64,000 nt of DNA from Phylloscopus collybita (Eukaryota; Chordata; Aves; Passeriformes; Phylloscopidae). The position numbers were made by a program, and so were the translations under genes. The notes below the pieces were generated by a model. The model saw nothing but the letters and a program-made list of their open reading frames with translations, was not told where the DNA came from and ran no database searches. Location of the stretch: assembly GCA_027886175.1 (NCBI GenBank), contig JAJNNQ010000075.1, positions 30,968,501 through 31,032,500 on the forward strand. Reading direction: 5' to 3'. Below are positions 62,792-64,000 of this stretch, in pieces (the first letter of the stretch is position 1; each line of letters starts with the position of its first letter).

Positions 62792-62907
62792 TTTGGGGCA
62801 TAGTTGCATACCAAGTAAACAGCTCGCCGCCAAACAGATCCCCAGACGTTCATATTGTGGCAAGTGTGGATTGCGCAGCCTATACGATTGGAAGTGGCCC
62901 AAACCAT
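62792..62907 (-). CDS. PI15: PI15 internal coding exon (CAP1 and CAP2 signatures)
   Basis: After a 163-bp intron, this exon starts at a codon boundary with [16 protein letters not shown], runs through [12 protein letters not shown] and ends in YLVCNYAP plus two bases (AA). The acceptor is TTATTCAG|A and the donor CCAAA|GTGAGTT, where the final AA of the exon joins a G in the next exon to make Lys. TQ|MVWATS completes the CAP1 signature and [12 protein letters not shown], spliced, is the CAP2 signature. The next intron is long (3,642 bp) and carries a CR1 insertion. CHNM replaces the human CQNM. Phase and length (116 nt, 38 codons plus 2 nt) agree with the neighbouring exons. Confidence 0.95.
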
Positions 62908-63070
62908 CTGAATAAATATTTATTATTGGTGAAGTCCAAATTGAAAAGGAATACACATATACATATAGATATACACATACACTTATTTGAGAGAGAGGAG
63001 TTTAAATACATCGTAGGGAAGTCCAGCTTTGGACATGAGATTTTGAATAGAGGAAAATAATTTATATAAC

Positions 63071-63203
63071 CTGTGTGTAATGGGTGCACATGGGTCCATA
63101 GCATCGCATCGGGCACCTAGGGTTGCAGTCTTGAGGATAAGGGAAAGCATAATCCTTCACCTCATCATACCATGGCTTTACCAGCTGGAGAATAGATCGA
63201 TAC
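63071..63203 (-). CDS. PI15: PI15 internal coding exon (CAP domain, middle)
   Basis: The exon follows a 218-bp intron. One base (G) completes the split Arg codon, then 44 codons run from [18 protein letters not shown] to [12 protein letters not shown], ending exactly at a codon boundary. The acceptor is AACCCAG|G and the donor [19 protein letters not shown] supplies the second CAP acidic residue and CTHYTQ the second CAP histidine, which begins the CAP1 signature continued in the next exon. Four cysteines ([10 protein letters not shown] and GPMC) fit the disulphide pattern of PI15 and CRISPLD proteins. Compared with the human protein as I remember it, the only visible change is Phe to Tyr in RC(Y)GPM. 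This near identity shows that the gene is under strong constraint and intact here. Confidence 0.95.
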
Positions 63204-63421
63204 CTGGGTTTGTTTAAAATACAGAAAGAAAAACATGTAATCTTAGATTTCTCCTCACATCACTAGGGGCACAATATTAAGCAATAATATTCTTAAGCCA
63301 AATGAACACTGACAGATATAGAACACAGAATACTGGACGACACTTGCATCAGTTCAATATCTGGACCTCAAAGGTTGTTCAAAGGCTGACAAAATAATTG
63401 TTTTGTAGGGTATCCTCTTAC

Positions 63422-63540
63422 CTTCCGGTTCTTACAGACAGGTTCTGGCCCAAAAATCTCAGAAGATAGGAAGGTCCATGGTCCCAAATGCATGTAGCAG
63501 CCCAAGCCTCAGCAGATTTGGCAAGAGTTTCATCCCAAAC
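63422..63540 (-). CDS. PI15: PI15 internal coding exon (CAP domain, first part in window)
   Basis: Read on the minus strand, this exon encodes 39 full codons, starting [13 protein letters not shown] and ending GQNLSVRTG, plus the first two bases (AG) of an Arg codon. It is bounded by a polypyrimidine/CAG acceptor (TTTTGTCAG) and an AG|GTAAGAG donor. The peptide matches the central CAP (SCP/PR-1) domain of vertebrate peptidase inhibitor 15, including the CIWDHGPS segment that carries the first conserved CAP histidine. The usual CAP tetrad glutamate in GENL is replaced by Gln (GQNL); from memory human PI15 has the same change, so this is a family trait and not damage. PI15 is a secreted glycoprotein reported as a weak trypsin inhibitor. 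Upstream exons with signal peptide and propeptide lie beyond the right edge. Confidence 0.95.
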
Positions 63541-64000
63541 CTGACAAAATAAAGTAATTTTAGCAGCAGAACAGAAAAAAACAAATAATGATCATAGTGC
63601 TAGAACAAAAGAAGAATGTACCTTAACCCACAAATATACTATCATAACACATCAGATCTGGAAATAAGAAGAGAACTGTGGAGCAGCATGTACAGAATCC
63701 AGCAGGATTTGCCCTATTGCCAGAGAGAATTTCTACCCACATCATTTGAGGAAGCCAAGTATTCCAATCTCTCCCTTTTTTTCTGGAAAAGCCCTTCACC
63801 AACCAGGCATTCTCCAACCATTTTCCCTTCCATGTTTACAAGATCCGTGTGTGGAGAGGAGTGAAATTTTGGCTGGGCCTCAGATAGAAAGTGAAGGATA
63901 GAAACACAGGGAAGAACACAGCGAAGAACATTTCAGCATAGGTATTACATACCCCACAAAACCCCAACACATTTGAAATAAGACCTGAGGAATATCTATA
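63541..64000 (-). other. PI15: PI15 intron running off the window edge
   Basis: Sequence upstream (in gene sense) of the first visible PI15 exon. I looked on the minus strand for the expected preceding peptide (dibasic propeptide site, ISQNDM, NQVRGKVFPPAANMEYM) and did not find it. The earlier coding exon(s) must therefore be beyond position 64,000. Nothing else is recognisable. Confidence 0.8.

Noticed and set aside
1..64000. CRISPR array, operon or phage-like system
   Set aside because: No regularly spaced identical repeats and no dense same-strand long frames; exons, CR1 and LTRs show vertebrate nuclear DNA.

Overview
The window is nuclear DNA from a bird, most likely a passerine. Three things point there. 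One vertebrate gene is recognisable by its exons. CR1 LINE remnants of several ages, with the CR1 3' end (CCAACC...TGATTCTATGATTC), are scattered on both strands. Several LTRs have the layout of avian ERVL/ERVK solo LTRs. The DNA is AT-rich, CpG-poor and mostly non-coding. There are no bacterial features (operons, Shine-Dalgarno sites, CRISPR arrays).

The only gene identified with confidence is PI15 (peptidase inhibitor 15, a secreted CAP/CRISP-family protein) on the minus strand at the right end. Four coding exons are present: 63,422-63,540, 63,071-63,203, 62,792-62,907 and 59,014-59,149. They have consensus splice sites and compatible phases and encode the C-terminal 167 residues. The first coding exon(s), with signal peptide and propeptide, lie beyond position 64,000. 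The probable 3' UTR runs to about 58,030.

Everything left of about 58,000 reads as intergenic DNA downstream of PI15. In other vertebrates the paralogue CRISPLD1 follows PI15 in the same orientation, but I found no CRISPLD1 exon here. This desert holds CR1 copies at 11.9-12.5 kb, 13.8-14.4 kb (older), 31.5 kb, 38.8 kb, 39.5-40.3 kb and 48.4-48.6 kb, plus a small fragment at 16.2 kb. It also holds a 1 kb solo LTR at 30.4-31.4 kb with a near-perfect target duplication, a second LTR at 36.8-37.5 kb, LTR pieces at 44.4 and 48.1 kb, a tRNA-derived SINE-like segment at 34.2-34.4 kb, microsatellites and some striking palindromes. A further CR1 lies antisense in the last PI15 intron region at 61.7-62.4 kb, in the same orientation as the gene.

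No new multi-gene system is visible. The observations most worth checking are a 45-bp almost perfect palindrome at 11,484-11,528, an unassigned protein-like reading frame at 26,614-26,916 (minus), a CpG-rich exon-like segment at 1,452-1,607 (minus), the tRNA-like element flanked by an inverted repeat at 34.2 kb, and several segments that look like conserved non-coding elements. All family names are from recognition alone; no database search was possible.
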